From: Planococcus halocryophilus
GTDB taxonomy: Bacteria; Bacillota; Bacilli; Bacillales_A; Planococcaceae
Length of the DNA stretch: 64,000 bases
Assembly: GCF_022489025.1 (NCBI RefSeq)
Contig: NZ_JAKVTG010000004.1
Span: 186,001 to 250,000, forward strand
Direction of reading: 5' to 3'
Made by a program: the position numbers and the translations under genes. Positions 17,270-26,529 of this stretch are shown here, in pieces; the first letter of the stretch is position 1, and the number at the start of each line of letters is the position of its first letter. The notes beneath the pieces were generated by a model. It had not been told where the DNA came from, ran no database searches, and saw only the letters and a program-made list of their open reading frames with translations.

Positions 17270-18451
17270 ATGACAACGAAATTGTATTATCAAGATTCAG
17301 AAATTTCTTCAGCCGTTGTACAAGTAATTGACAGCGGGAAAGACCAAAACGGATATTATGTTATTTTAGATCAAAGCTGTTTTTATCCCGAAGGGGGCGG
17401 TCAGCCTGCAGATACAGGTGAAATAGGACCTGCAAAAGTATGGACTGTACAATCAGTCAATGGCGAAATTCGTCATTATACAGATACAGAGCTACCAAAA
17501 GAACGTTTTTCTGCTCAATTGGACGAACAGAGAAGATGGGATCATATGCAACAACATGCGGGTCAACATTTGTTGAGTGCTTTGTTTGAGGATACTTTAG
17601 GTTTGAAAACTCAAAGTTTTCATTTAGGCAAAGAACGTGTGACCATTGATTTGGATTTGGATACAGCAACAAAAAAGCAGCTTCAGGAAATTGAAAAAAA
17701 AGCTAACGAACTTATCGGTCAAGCACTTCCGATTTCCACGAGTTGGGTAACTTCAGAAAAAGCCAACACACTGAACTTGAGGAAACCCCCAGTGGTGGAT
17801 GGAGACATTCGCTTAGTTGAAATTGAAGGAATTGATCTGAATGCTTGCGGGGGAACCCATCCAAAAACTACAGCAGAAATTGGTTTACTAAAAATCATTT
17901 CAACAGAAAAAAACAAAGGCGGTATGCGGGTTTATTTTTTATGTGGCAACCGAGCAATGCAGTACTTCGACTTCTTAGTGGAAACAACCGATCAATTGGT
18001 CGTTCAATTAAATGCACCAGCTACTGAATTGACGCAAGCGGCGGAAACTTTGCTAGCTGAAAAAACAGCCGCGAGTAAGACGATAAAAAACCTTCAAGAG
18101 CAATTGTTGAACTTAGAAGCAAAAACGATTGTTCCAAAAAATCATCTAATACAAGAAATTTTCGAAAATCGGTCGATAAAAGAATTGCAACAGCTTGCCC
18201 GACTTGTCATAACTCAGCATTCTGCAGCAACAGCTTTGTTTATCAGTAGTACAGAAGACGACATGCGTTTTGTCTGTGCAAAAGGAATAGATGCACCTGG
18301 AGATATGCGAGAAGTATTAAAACAGCTTCTTGCTTTGACTGATGGCAAAGGTGGTGGGAACGCCCAATTTGCTCAAGGGGGAGGTAAAACAACTGAGTCT
18401 CCAATAGCATTCCTAACCGTATTCCAAGAGGCTTTAAAAAATTTCATGTAA
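17270..18451 (+). CDS. Alanyl-tRNA editing protein (AlaX-type, with DHHA1 domain)
   Basis: A 393-residue stand-alone editing protein. The N-terminal part resembles the beta barrel of AlaX (CFYPEGGGQPADTG), followed by zinc ligands H96 and H100 in QQHAGQHLL and C193 and H197 in CGGTH, then a coiled coil (about 240-285) and a C-terminal DHHA1-like domain ending in the glycine-rich GGGNAQFAQGGG. It removes serine or glycine wrongly attached to tRNA-Ala. The ATG has GAAGG seven bases upstream. Confidence 0.92.
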   Translation: MTTKLYYQDSEISSAVVQVIDSGKDQNGYYVILDQSCFYPEGGGQPADTGEIGPAKVWTVQSVNGEIRHYTDTELPKERFSAQLDEQRRWDHMQQHAGQHLLSALFEDTLGLKTQSFHLGKERVTIDLDLDTATKKQLQEIEKKANELIGQALPISTSWVTSEKANTLNLRKPPVVDGDIRLVEIEGIDLNACGGTHPKTTAEIGLLKIISTEKNKGGMRVYFLCGNRAMQYFDFLVETTDQLVVQLNAPATELTQAAETLLAEKTAASKTIKNLQEQLLNLEAKTIVPKNHLIQEIFENRSIKELQQLARLVITQHSAATALFISSTEDDMRFVCAKGIDAPGDMREVLKQLLALTDGKGGGNAQFAQGGGKTTESPIAFLTVFQEALKNFM

Positions 18452-18518
18452 AATGTGTAACTTTTCCAGTGCTCTCCTGTCTAATAGAAAAAGGGATGTC
18501 TGAAAGGGCGTGAGCGTC

Positions 18519-20672
18519 ATGAAGAAGAAAAAGTTTTGGGTTATTGCAATCATGGCCGTTGCAGCAATAGGGTTAGTATTTGTTGTGCTCAATAACAAAG
18601 TGTCAGTAAGTGCTTCACCAATCGCTTTGACGGAACAGGGATGGAAAGCCAATTTCTCTTCATCTCTCCAGCAAGAAGCTGTAGAGAAAGGTGACGTGTA
18701 CATTACGGATGCACAGAACAAACGTGTAGAAACCGAAATGTACATCCAAGATAATGGCAAAACACTGGAAGTAGTAGGCATCACTACTGGTGAATATCGT
18801 TTGCATATTAAAAAAGCAGCATTGAAAAATCGGTTTTTTAAAAGTTTAACGGATACGGAAATTTCATTTGTTGTGCAGGAACAATTAGAAAAACTATCAG
18901 GTGAAGTACAATTGCGGGATTATTTTGGCCGATTGATGGAGATGTACCAAAATAATCAACGGTACGATGTGAGTACGGAAGAAACAGCCGAATCCTCAGA
19001 CTCTGCAGCTAGTAAAAGTGATGGTGCCGGCGCAGAAGGTGATTATTCAACTACCAACAACCAAGTGGAAGGTGTAGATGAAGCGGATTTGGTAAAAACG
19101 GATGGCTCGTACATTTATTCGATTAGTGAATCACGAGTCGTGATTTCAGATGTGCGAAACCCACAGGAAATGGTGATCGCCGCTGAACTACCATTTACAG
19201 AAAACACGTACCCGGAACAACTTTTCTTAACAGATGATACGCTCGTTGTTATGGGCAGTCGTTATTCGGCCTATCCGAATATGAGTGCTCGGATGCCTCA
19301 TAGTTGGACGCCACAGATTGGCGTTACTTCTGTTTATTTATATGATGTTAGCAATCCCCAATCTCCTGAGTTGATTCGGGAGTTTGGTACTGAAGGGTAT
19401 TTGAATGGTGCTAGATTGACGAACAATATCCTTTATTTTGTAACGAACGTTTATCCAGATTATTGGATGTTGGAAGAACAAGATGAGCCGGAACTTCGTC
19501 CTCATCAGTACGATTCGAAACAAGGGGGAGAGCTTCAGCCAGTCCCTTATGACAGCATTTCAATTCTTCCAGGAACAATGGAAGGCAGTTATAGCGTGAT
19601 TACAGCGATTGATTTGACAGCTCCAGAAACCAACGAGATCTCAACAGATGGTTTTTTAGGCGGCAGTGAACAACTGTATATGAACGAAGACCATTTATAT
19701 TTAACGGCTCTCGCATATGTACCTTTGGATGATGAAGAAATGCGTGACGGTCGAAGAATGGACATTTGGTTTCCGCAACAAGCCAATACGGAAGTATTTA
19801 AATTCGGATTAAATGGCACAGTTGTTGAATTTATGGCTTCTGCAGAAATAACAGGATCATTGCTCAACCAATTTTCCATGGATGAATACGATGGCTATTT
19901 CCGAGCCGTAACCACAGAAGGAATTGCATGGGATTTAACTTCTCCGTCAAAAAATCATTTATTTGTTCTAGACAAGCAGATGAATCAAGTAGGATCAGTA
20001 GAAGATTTGGCACCAGGCGAGCGAATTTATTCGGCACGCTTTATTAAAGATAAAGCCTATATGGTGACTTTTAAAGAAACAGATCCATTGTTCGTTATCG
20101 ATGTCTCGACCCCATCTTCTCCGAAAGTACTCGGGGAGTTGAAAATACCGGGATTCTCAAATTACTTGCATCCTTTGGATGAAGATCATTTAATCGGTTT
20201 TGGTTATGATACGAAGCTAGTGCCCGTAAAAAATGGAGAACCGCGTGTTGTTACAGGAGGTATGAAGATTTCGTTGTTTGACGTTAGTGACTTTGAAAAT
20301 CCATTAGAGAAAGACACTGAGATTATCGGTGGGCCTGGAACCTACTCTGCGCTGCAATACGATCACAAAGCGTTGTTTACACATCAAGAAAAAAATCTAT
20401 TTGGTTTCCCCGCAAGTTTATATGACGAAACTGAAAAAGATTATATAGGATTTGAAGGGGAAGGTGCTTTAATTTACTCGATTACTCCGGACGGTATTTC
20501 TCTAGCAGCCAATTTGAGTGAACAAACCACAGATCAATACGGCGATTGGAATAAAGCTGTTCAACGTATTCTCTATATTGATGAAGAACTGTATACCGTG
20601 GCAAATGGAGAAATCAAAAGTTATGGATTGGAAACTTTCGAACCGACTGGTACGTTGGAATTTGATAAATAA
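18519..20672 (+). CDS. Membrane-anchored extracytoplasmic beta-propeller protein
   Basis: A 717-residue protein with a single N-terminal membrane segment (about 7-24), an Ig-like SbsA-type segment (about 32-100), a Ser/Ala/Gly-rich linker and a large beta-propeller domain beginning at EGVDEADLVKTDG (184-196). This is the pattern of the Beta_propel family of secreted proteins distantly related to WD40 repeats, whose function is unknown. Motifs of the LYDVSNPQSPELI and VFVIDVSTPSSPKVLG kind recur as propeller blades. The ATG at 18519 has AAAGGG ten bases upstream; the GTG at 18510 is too close to it. Confidence 0.85.
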   Translation: MKKKKFWVIAIMAVAAIGLVFVVLNNKVSVSASPIALTEQGWKANFSSSLQQEAVEKGDVYITDAQNKRVETEMYIQDNGKTLEVVGITTGEYRLHIKKAALKNRFFKSLTDTEISFVVQEQLEKLSGEVQLRDYFGRLMEMYQNNQRYDVSTEETAESSDSAASKSDGAGAEGDYSTTNNQVEGVDEADLVKTDGSYIYSISESRVVISDVRNPQEMVIAAELPFTENTYPEQLFLTDDTLVVMGSRYSAYPNMSARMPHSWTPQIGVTSVYLYDVSNPQSPELIREFGTEGYLNGARLTNNILYFVTNVYPDYWMLEEQDEPELRPHQYDSKQGGELQPVPYDSISILPGTMEGSYSVITAIDLTAPETNEISTDGFLGGSEQLYMNEDHLYLTALAYVPLDDEEMRDGRRMDIWFPQQANTEVFKFGLNGTVVEFMASAEITGSLLNQFSMDEYDGYFRAVTTEGIAWDLTSPSKNHLFVLDKQMNQVGSVEDLAPGERIYSARFIKDKAYMVTFKETDPLFVIDVSTPSSPKVLGELKIPGFSNYLHPLDEDHLIGFGYDTKLVPVKNGEPRVVTGGMKISLFDVSDFENPLEKDTEIIGGPGTYSALQYDHKALFTHQEKNLFGFPASLYDETEKDYIGFEGEGALIYSITPDGISLAANLSEQTTDQYGDWNKAVQRILYIDEELYTVANGEIKSYGLETFEPTGTLEFDK

Positions 20673-20674
20673 GA

Positions 20675-20707
20675 AAGAAGCGAATAAACTTCGCTTCTTT
20701 TTTTTAG
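20675..20707 (+). terminator. Terminator of the beta-propeller gene
   Basis: A 10-bp perfect stem (20675-20684 with 20690-20699) is followed by a T run. Confidence 0.92.
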
Positions 20708-20768
20708 GTTTTAATTAAGAAAAAAAGGGAAGATGAGGAATATTCTGAATACTACTGGAGGGATAATA

Positions 20769-21908
20769 ATGAAGGCAGTGACATTTCAAGGCACAAAAGA
20801 TATGAGAGTTAAAGAAGTGAAAGATCCTGAAATTCAGAAACAAGATGATATTATTGTCAAAATAACATCGACAGCTATTTGTGGTACAGATTTACATATC
20901 TATCAAGGAGCATTGCCAACCACAAAAGACACGGTTATTGGACATGAGCCGATGGGAATTGTAGAAGAAGTAGGACCAGATGTTACTAAAGTGAAAAAAG
21001 GTGATCGCATTGTCCTGCCTTTTAATATTAGTTGTGGTCAGTGTTTCTATTGTAGCAATGAGATGGAGAGCCAGTGTGACAACTCAAATAGCAATCCTCA
21101 TTTTGATACGGGCGCATATTTTGGTTTAACGGAACGTTATGGAGATTATTCCGGCGGACAGGCGGAGTATTTGCGTGTGCCTTATGGAAATTTTACTCCT
21201 TTAGTGATTCCAGAGTCTTCTGAACTAGAAGATGAATCGTTGTTGTTCTTGTCGGATGTTTTGCCAACGGCTTGGTGGAGTGTGGAACATTCAGGAGTGA
21301 AAAAAGGTGATACAGTTGTTGTTTTAGGATGCGGTCCGATTGGCCTTATGGCACAAAAATTTGCGTGGATGCAAGGTGCGAGCCGCGTTATTGCAGTTGA
21401 TGAAATTCCTTATCGAATGGAACTTGCTAAAAAAATAAACAATGTTGAGATTGTCGACTTTAGCCAGCATGATAATACCGGGGCTTTGATTCATGAAATC
21501 ACTCAAGGAGGAGCTCGTATTGTAATTGATTGTGTAGGAATGGATGGGAAAAAATCGCCGGCAGAGGCTGTTCAGCAAAAACTGATGTTACAAGGCGGTA
21601 CACTCAGCGCAATTGACATCGCAAAAGATGCTGTCAGTAAATTTGGAACCATCCAATTGACTGGTGTATATGGTTTGACTTATAATCAGTTTCCACTCGG
21701 AAATATGTTCGAGCGGAATGTTACCTTGAAAATGGGACAAGCTCCAGTCATCCACTTGATGCCAATGCTTTACAAAAAAATCGAAAACGGTGAATTTGAT
21801 CCACGTGAAATTATATCGCACATTATGCCTTTGGAAAATGCGAGTGATGCCTATCAAATTTTTAATGATCATCAAGACAATTGTACAAAAGTCGTATTAA
21901 AACCTTAG
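20769..21908 (+). CDS. Zinc-dependent alcohol dehydrogenase (medium-chain family)
   Basis: A 379-residue enzyme. Catalytic zinc ligands C38 and the GHE motif (H59, E60) and all four structural zinc cysteines (C89, C92, C95, C103) are present, and VVVLGCGPIGLMAQ is the NAD-binding turn. The insert after the structural zinc site places it in the subgroup with glutathione-independent formaldehyde dehydrogenase-like enzymes and Bacillus AdhB. Substrate unknown. The ATG at 20769 has GGAGGG upstream; an earlier in-frame ATG at 20733 does not. Single-gene unit bounded by terminators. Confidence 0.9.
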   Translation: MKAVTFQGTKDMRVKEVKDPEIQKQDDIIVKITSTAICGTDLHIYQGALPTTKDTVIGHEPMGIVEEVGPDVTKVKKGDRIVLPFNISCGQCFYCSNEMESQCDNSNSNPHFDTGAYFGLTERYGDYSGGQAEYLRVPYGNFTPLVIPESSELEDESLLFLSDVLPTAWWSVEHSGVKKGDTVVVLGCGPIGLMAQKFAWMQGASRVIAVDEIPYRMELAKKINNVEIVDFSQHDNTGALIHEITQGGARIVIDCVGMDGKKSPAEAVQQKLMLQGGTLSAIDIAKDAVSKFGTIQLTGVYGLTYNQFPLGNMFERNVTLKMGQAPVIHLMPMLYKKIENGEFDPREIISHIMPLENASDAYQIFNDHQDNCTKVVLKP

Positions 21909-21937
21909 CTATTAATATGCCTATAGCAAGACTTATG

Positions 21938-21971
21938 AAACGCTCCGATTTATTGGGGCGTTTAGTTTTTT
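21938..21971 (+). terminator. Terminator of the alcohol dehydrogenase gene
   Basis: A 9-bp stem with one T-G pair (21938-21946 with 21955-21963), then a T run. Confidence 0.85.
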
Positions 21972-22024
21972 GCTAAATTGCGTTATGATAAGAAAAGATA
22001 TCGACTGTGAAAGGAGAGGAACAT

Positions 22025-22780
22025 GTGGCGCAAATAGGAGAGACGAGACGTGAACTTGCCTTGGATTGTTTTCTATTGGCCGGAAGAATCATGATGGAAA
22101 GTGGCGCGGAAACGTATCGTGTTGAAGATACAATGATTCGAATGGCTGTGTCGCAAAATATGATAAACTCCCATTGTTTCGTGACGCCATCGGGTATCAT
22201 GTTTTCTCCAAGTGAAGAGCTAGCTACGCGATTTGTTCGGATTAATAACCGAAGCACGGATCTTGAGCGGGTAGCTTTGATTAATTCGGTTTCTCGAAAG
22301 TTAGTAGCGGGAGAGTATACCTTACAACAAGCCTATGACGAAATGCTGATTATCGATCAAACCAATTATCGATTTCATATATGGATTCAAATTCTAGCTG
22401 CTGCTGTAGCAAGTGGCTGTTTCTTTATTTTATTAGGCGGAAATTGGAAGGACCTTCCATTTGCATTTGTTTTTGGAGGCACAGGGTTTATCATTGTAGA
22501 AACTATTTTGATAGAAACACGAGTTAAAATATTTGCAGAATTTACCGGATCGTTTGTTATCGGAATTTTAGCGTCTATCGCTGTCTATACTGGTTTTGCA
22601 TCAGATTTAGATACTTTAATCATCGGATCAATTATGCCGCTTGTTCCAGGGTTACTTATTACGAACGCGGTGCGCGACTTGATGGCAGGTCATTTTATGT
22701 CTGGTTTATCTAAAGGAGCAGAGGCTTTTTTAACTGCTTTTGCAATTGGAGCAGGTATTGCGGTCGTTTTATCATTTTAA
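22025..22780 (+). CDS. ThrE-type threonine/serine exporter, larger subunit
   Basis: A 251-residue protein with a soluble N-terminal domain carrying the ThrE/YjjP signature (LAGRIMMESGAETYRVEDTM and FVTPSGIMFS) followed by five membrane helices from about residue 120. In many Bacillota the exporter is split into this YjjP-like part and the small YjjB-like part encoded next. The start is the GTG at 22025, five bases after AAGGAGAGG; an earlier GTG at 22007 has no site. It should export small amino acids or dicarboxylates; substrate unproven. Confidence 0.88.
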   Translation: MAQIGETRRELALDCFLLAGRIMMESGAETYRVEDTMIRMAVSQNMINSHCFVTPSGIMFSPSEELATRFVRINNRSTDLERVALINSVSRKLVAGEYTLQQAYDEMLIIDQTNYRFHIWIQILAAAVASGCFFILLGGNWKDLPFAFVFGGTGFIIVETILIETRVKIFAEFTGSFVIGILASIAVYTGFASDLDTLIIGSIMPLVPGLLITNAVRDLMAGHFMSGLSKGAEAFLTAFAIGAGIAVVLSF

Positions 22781-22792
22781 GGAGGAGATCAG

Positions 22793-23260
22793 ATGAACTG
22801 GCCATTAGAAGCATTTCTCAGCTTTATGGCTGCAGGCGCATTCGGCGTTATCTTCAATACGCCACGTCGCACATTAATCAGTTGTGGTCTAGTTGGTATG
22901 AGTGGGTGGCTCATTTATCGCATATTCTTTCTGACTTTCGACGATCCGGTACAAGCATCTTTTGCAGGCGCGTTTGTAGTTTCAATCGTGGCCCATTTGC
23001 TAGCTAAAAAATTCCGAATGCCCATGATTATTTTCAGTATCGCTGGAATTATCCCTTTAGTACCGGGGAGTAAAGCGTACAATGCTATGCGAAAAATTGT
23101 GGAAAATAATTATTTGGAAGCCATCGCATTTGCTTCAGAAGCAATGATGATTTCAGGAGCTGTTGCCATGGGATTAGTATTTGCAGAAGTGATAATGCAG
23201 TTATTCTTTAAACGACAAGCAAAAAGAATACAGAAAAAAATGGGCCTGACACAAGACTAA
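22793..23260 (+). CDS. ThrE-type threonine/serine exporter, smaller subunit
   Basis: A 155-residue protein with four or five membrane helices and the YjjB/ThrE2 motif IAGIIPLVPGSKAYNAM, equivalent to the C-terminal half of single-chain ThrE. It begins 12 bases after the larger subunit with a GGAGGAGA site, so the two are made together. Its last codons form the 5' arm of the terminator hairpin. Confidence 0.88.
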   Translation: MNWPLEAFLSFMAAGAFGVIFNTPRRTLISCGLVGMSGWLIYRIFFLTFDDPVQASFAGAFVVSIVAHLLAKKFRMPMIIFSIAGIIPLVPGSKAYNAMRKIVENNYLEAIAFASEAMMISGAVAMGLVFAEVIMQLFFKRQAKRIQKKMGLTQD

Positions 23261-23286
23261 TTTCTTGTTTGTCAGACCCATTTTTT
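23235..23286 (+). terminator. Terminator overlapping the end of the exporter gene
   Basis: Arms 23235-23251 and 23270-23286 pair with one mismatch, and an inner CAAGA/TCTTG stem caps it; a T run follows. The stop codon at 23258-23260 lies in the loop, so the 5' arm is coding. Confidence 0.85.
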
Positions 23287-23313
23287 ATATCGTTCTTTTG
23301 AAATTTTTGTTTA

Positions 23314-23823
23314 GGCAGCTTGCGCTTTTCTAATTGTCTAGCTCCAGCGCCCAGCTCTTAGGGTCATAAGTCAAATCGACTGTGCGGCAAAGAACGCCGC
23401 TTCGTCAATGTGCCTTATGCCCGTCAGAGCTCCACGGGCGCTTGCGCTTTTCTATGTTGTCTAGCTCCAGCTGCCAGTCCCTCGAGTCGCTTCAGCCTTT
23501 CCGCCAATGGCTGAAGAGCGCCATTAACGGCAAGGCTTCCAGCGCTTGTCGGGATTACACGGCAGCTTGCGCTTTTTTAATTGTCTAGCTCCAGCGCCCA
23601 GCTCTTAGGGTCATAAGTCAAATCGACTGTGCGGCAAAGAACGCCGCTTCGTCAATGTGCCTTATGCCCGTCAGAGCTCCACGGGCACTTGCGCTTTTCT
23701 AAGTTGTCTAGCTCCAGCTGCCAGATTCTAGGGTCATAAGCCACTCCGGCTGTGTGGCTGAAAACATGCCACGTCGCCTGAGCGTCTTATGCCCGTCGAA
23801 TCTACATGGCAGCTTGCGCTTTT
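23314..23823. repeat. Cluster of four palindromic repeat units (period 122/125 bp)
   Basis: The decamer TTGCGCTTTT recurs at 23320, 23442, 23567, 23689 and 23814, giving spacings of 122, 125, 122 and 125. Each is followed by a conserved TGTCTAGCTCCAGC. Between them each unit forms one long hairpin, for example CATAAG/CTTATG inside GGG/CCC inside AGCTCT/AGAGCT inside GCGCCC/GGGCGC. Units 1 and 3 are nearly identical; units 2 and 4 have different bases in the arms but still pair. There is no credible gene here: a 68-codon frame across it is made of repeat sequence and has no ribosome site. I recall related boundary sequences in other Bacillales genomes, but their function is unknown. Confidence 0.92.
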
Positions 23824-23827
23824 CTTT

Positions 23828-25834
23828 TTACCCCAGCCATTTTTCTAGGTCTGCGGCTGTCATCGGGTGTCCGATGATGTAGCCTTGTAGGCTGTCGCAT
23901 CCCATGGCGCGTAGAAGTTCAAATTGTTCATTTGTCTCGACGCCTTCGGCAGTTACTTGGAAATCGAGTGATTTACCAAATTGAATCATACCGTTAATTA
24001 ATTTTTGAATTTTTTCTTGTTTTGTAATGGATTGGATAATCATTTGGTCTATTTTTATTGAAGATATTGGCAATAAGAGCATATAGCGGAACGAAGCATA
24101 TCCAGTTCCGAAATCATCTAATGCAAATGTGATACCTTCTTGATGAAGATTCTTCATTTGTGTCATGATTGAACGTTCGGCTTCAGCTTCGAGTGCAAAT
24201 TTTTCAGTGATTTCAATCATTAGAGAACTTGGATGACAATCATTAAGCTTTAAATTTTCAAGCAGCATTTTCGCCATATCTTTATCTCTAAATTCATGAA
24301 TCGATGAGTTAATGCTAATTTGGAGATCGATGTTTTTGGATTTCCAGTCTTTTAATTGAAGACAAGCCGTTTCGACGACAAAGCTACCAATTTTATTGAT
24401 CAATCCGTTTTCTTCTGCAATTGGTATCAGCTCATCTGGAGTAACGACACCAATTTCTGAATCAGTCCAACGAACAAATGCTTCTACACGTTCAACTTTA
24501 CCGTTTGCTAAGTTGACGATTGGCTGGTACAAAAGCTGTAAATTTTTTCGGTCTAATGCATAGATTAAGTGTTTTTCAATAGATGCTTTACGACTTAATC
24601 GTTCATGGTCATCAGGTGTCAATGCCGATATCTCGCTGCCTCCACGCTCTTTTACCTTTTTGATGGTTGCATAGGAAGCTTTGATTAAATGCATAAAGCT
24701 GTGTTGGTCTTCAGGGTACTTGGTGATAGCTCCACTAACTGTTAATGGAACGGCTGTGCCTTGCAAGTAGATAGGATGTTGTTGCAAATAATGAAGGAAT
24801 CCTTCAATAAACCAATTGCTTAATGGAGTGATTAAAGCGAATTCATGTAAACCGGCACGCGTAATAATGGAATCAGAAAAATACATGCGAAGACGCTTTG
24901 TAAATTCAATAAGTAATTCATTTTCAACATCTGTATCCGAGACATCACGCAATGTATAGAAACGGTCGATATCCATAAAAACAAAGGAGAAATGGCGACC
25001 TTCTTCTATATATTCATTGACTATTTGTTCCAGTCTATGGCGATTTTCTAAACCGGTTACTGGATCGATAAATGCAATTTCTTCAAGGTGTTTTTGAGCT
25101 TGTTTATTAGCTGTAATGTCTTTTTCAAGGAAAATATAATACGTATCTTCACTTGATAACTGCATCGGAATAGCCGTTAGTTCGACCCAATAAATTTCTC
25201 CATCTTTTTTCACTTTTTTCGCTTCGCCGTTCCAAACTTCCCCTTGTCGCAAAGTGGACAAAATCGAGTCGACAAATTGAACGTCCTCATCACTGTCTCC
25301 GAACATATGCCATACAGGCTTTCCTAAAATTCGTTTAGGTGTCCATTTGCTCAACTTTAAAAATAATGGATTGGCGTACGTAATCAAGAATTCTTGATCA
25401 AAATAAAGCAGCATGAAAGAGTCATCTAAACCATTACGCAAATGATTTAACTCAATAGAAGAAGAGCCATCTTTGTCTGCTTCGTTCATTTCATAAATAG
25501 TCATAACGTATTGTTCACCATCGAATGTGTAGGGTTTAGCTACTACTGTCGTGTAAGTTGTAATTCCCCCGCCTAACTCTATTTCAATGTTTTCAAATCT
25601 CACGGATTCTTCAGTATGTAATAGCTTGTCCCAAGAATGCTTGTTTAATGCTGCTTTTTCGGGATTCATATAAGAAGAGATCTGACCTATGACCGCTTCG
25701 GCTTCTATTTGAAAAACATGCTCAGCGTGCTGATTGCACCAAGTAACTAAGCCGTTTTTATCGAGTATGATGATTGGGAAGGGAATATGGTTGAAAACAA
25801 GGGTGTCAGTTAGGTTTTCTTTTATTTCGCTCAT
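23828..25834 (-). CDS. PAS-GGDEF-EAL protein, probable cyclic-di-GMP phosphodiesterase
   Basis: A 668-residue cytoplasmic protein with two PAS domains (about 8-115 and 128-245), a GGDEF domain (about 255-410) and an EAL domain (about 425-668). The cyclase signature reads GLHEF instead of GGDEF, so cyclase activity is unlikely. The EAL domain keeps its catalytic residues: the glutamate of VEAFVRW, the Asn of SINSS, the Glu of IEITEK, DDFGTGYASF, the Lys of IKID, and AEGVE with QGY. It should therefore break down cyclic-di-GMP, perhaps with the dead GGDEF domain sensing GTP and the PAS domains sensing redox or a ligand. No membrane segment is visible. The gene stops 4 bases from the repeat cluster. 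Confidence 0.92.
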   Translation of the reverse strand: MSEIKENLTDTLVFNHIPFPIIILDKNGLVTWCNQHAEHVFQIEAEAVIGQISSYMNPEKAALNKHSWDKLLHTEESVRFENIEIELGGGITTYTTVVAKPYTFDGEQYVMTIYEMNEADKDGSSSIELNHLRNGLDDSFMLLYFDQEFLITYANPLFLKLSKWTPKRILGKPVWHMFGDSDEDVQFVDSILSTLRQGEVWNGEAKKVKKDGEIYWVELTAIPMQLSSEDTYYIFLEKDITANKQAQKHLEEIAFIDPVTGLENRHRLEQIVNEYIEEGRHFSFVFMDIDRFYTLRDVSDTDVENELLIEFTKRLRMYFSDSIITRAGLHEFALITPLSNWFIEGFLHYLQQHPIYLQGTAVPLTVSGAITKYPEDQHSFMHLIKASYATIKKVKERGGSEISALTPDDHERLSRKASIEKHLIYALDRKNLQLLYQPIVNLANGKVERVEAFVRWTDSEIGVVTPDELIPIAEENGLINKIGSFVVETACLQLKDWKSKNIDLQISINSSIHEFRDKDMAKMLLENLKLNDCHPSSLMIEITEKFALEAEAERSIMTQMKNLHQEGITFALDDFGTGYASFRYMLLLPISSIKIDQMIIQSITKQEKIQKLINGMIQFGKSLDFQVTAEGVETNEQFELLRAMGCDSLQGYIIGHPMTAADLEKWLG

Positions 25835-25998
25835 GCATTGACGCTCCTTAACCGTAGTTTACTTTCATTATAGAGAAGAAAAGGTCTATCGTCATCCTTT
25901 TCAAAATAATCTCTACTTAGATTTATGGAATTTTTCTATCCTTTCCTTGGTAATCGTGAGAGAATAGGCATAAATCATATGAAAATTGAGGTAAATAC

Positions 25999-26529
25999 AT
26001 GTCTAAAAAATTATTACTATTATTTTTTTTAATGTTCACTTTTCCTTTTTCGGCACAAGCCCATACAACTTTACTGTCTTCAACACCTACTGAAGGTCAA
26101 AATGTAACAGAAGTGTTAACCGAAGTAGAATTGGTTTTTGGTACGAAAATTGAAGAAGGCAGCACAGTGAGTATTGAAGGAGAAGCAGGCTCGTACGAAT
26201 TTGACGATATTGCGATAAAAAATAATGTGATGACTGGGAAATTTAGTGAAACATTACCAAACGGTTCTTATCGTATTTTATGGAATATTATTGGAGAAGA
26301 TGGACATCCGATTGAAGGCAATATTGTATTCAGTATGTTAAACGAAGTTAAGGAGAAAGAAAAAGCAGAGACAGTTCCGGCTGTAGATGAAAAAATGGTT
26401 ATATCTGAGAAGAAATCAGTAGAACTTCAAAAGGAAAAAAACAGCAATTTATCAGTCACGATATTACTTGTGTTAGCTGCTGTTTTAATAGTTTATGGAA
26501 TTTATAAACTAATGTTGAAGAAGAAATGA
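25999..26529 (+). CDS. copC: CopC-domain copper resistance protein, membrane anchored
   Basis: A 176-residue exported protein. A signal peptide (1-21, ending SAQA) leaves H22 as the new N-terminus, as in copper-binding CopC domains, and a second histidine lies in EDGHPIEG near residue 105. The domain is followed by a charged linker and a C-terminal membrane helix (about 150-172) with a Lys-rich tail. It overlaps the copD start by 4 bases (ATGA). Copper handling at the outer face of the membrane is the expected role. Confidence 0.9.
   Translation: MSKKLLLLFFLMFTFPFSAQAHTTLLSSTPTEGQNVTEVLTEVELVFGTKIEEGSTVSIEGEAGSYEFDDIAIKNNVMTGKFSETLPNGSYRILWNIIGEDGHPIEGNIVFSMLNEVKEKEKAETVPAVDEKMVISEKKSVELQKEKNSNLSVTILLVLAAVLIVYGIYKLMLKKK

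Noticed and set aside
23382..23588. A 68-codon open frame across the palindromic cluster
   Set aside because: It is made of repeat arms, has no ribosome site and reads through unit boundaries; unlikely to be a protein.
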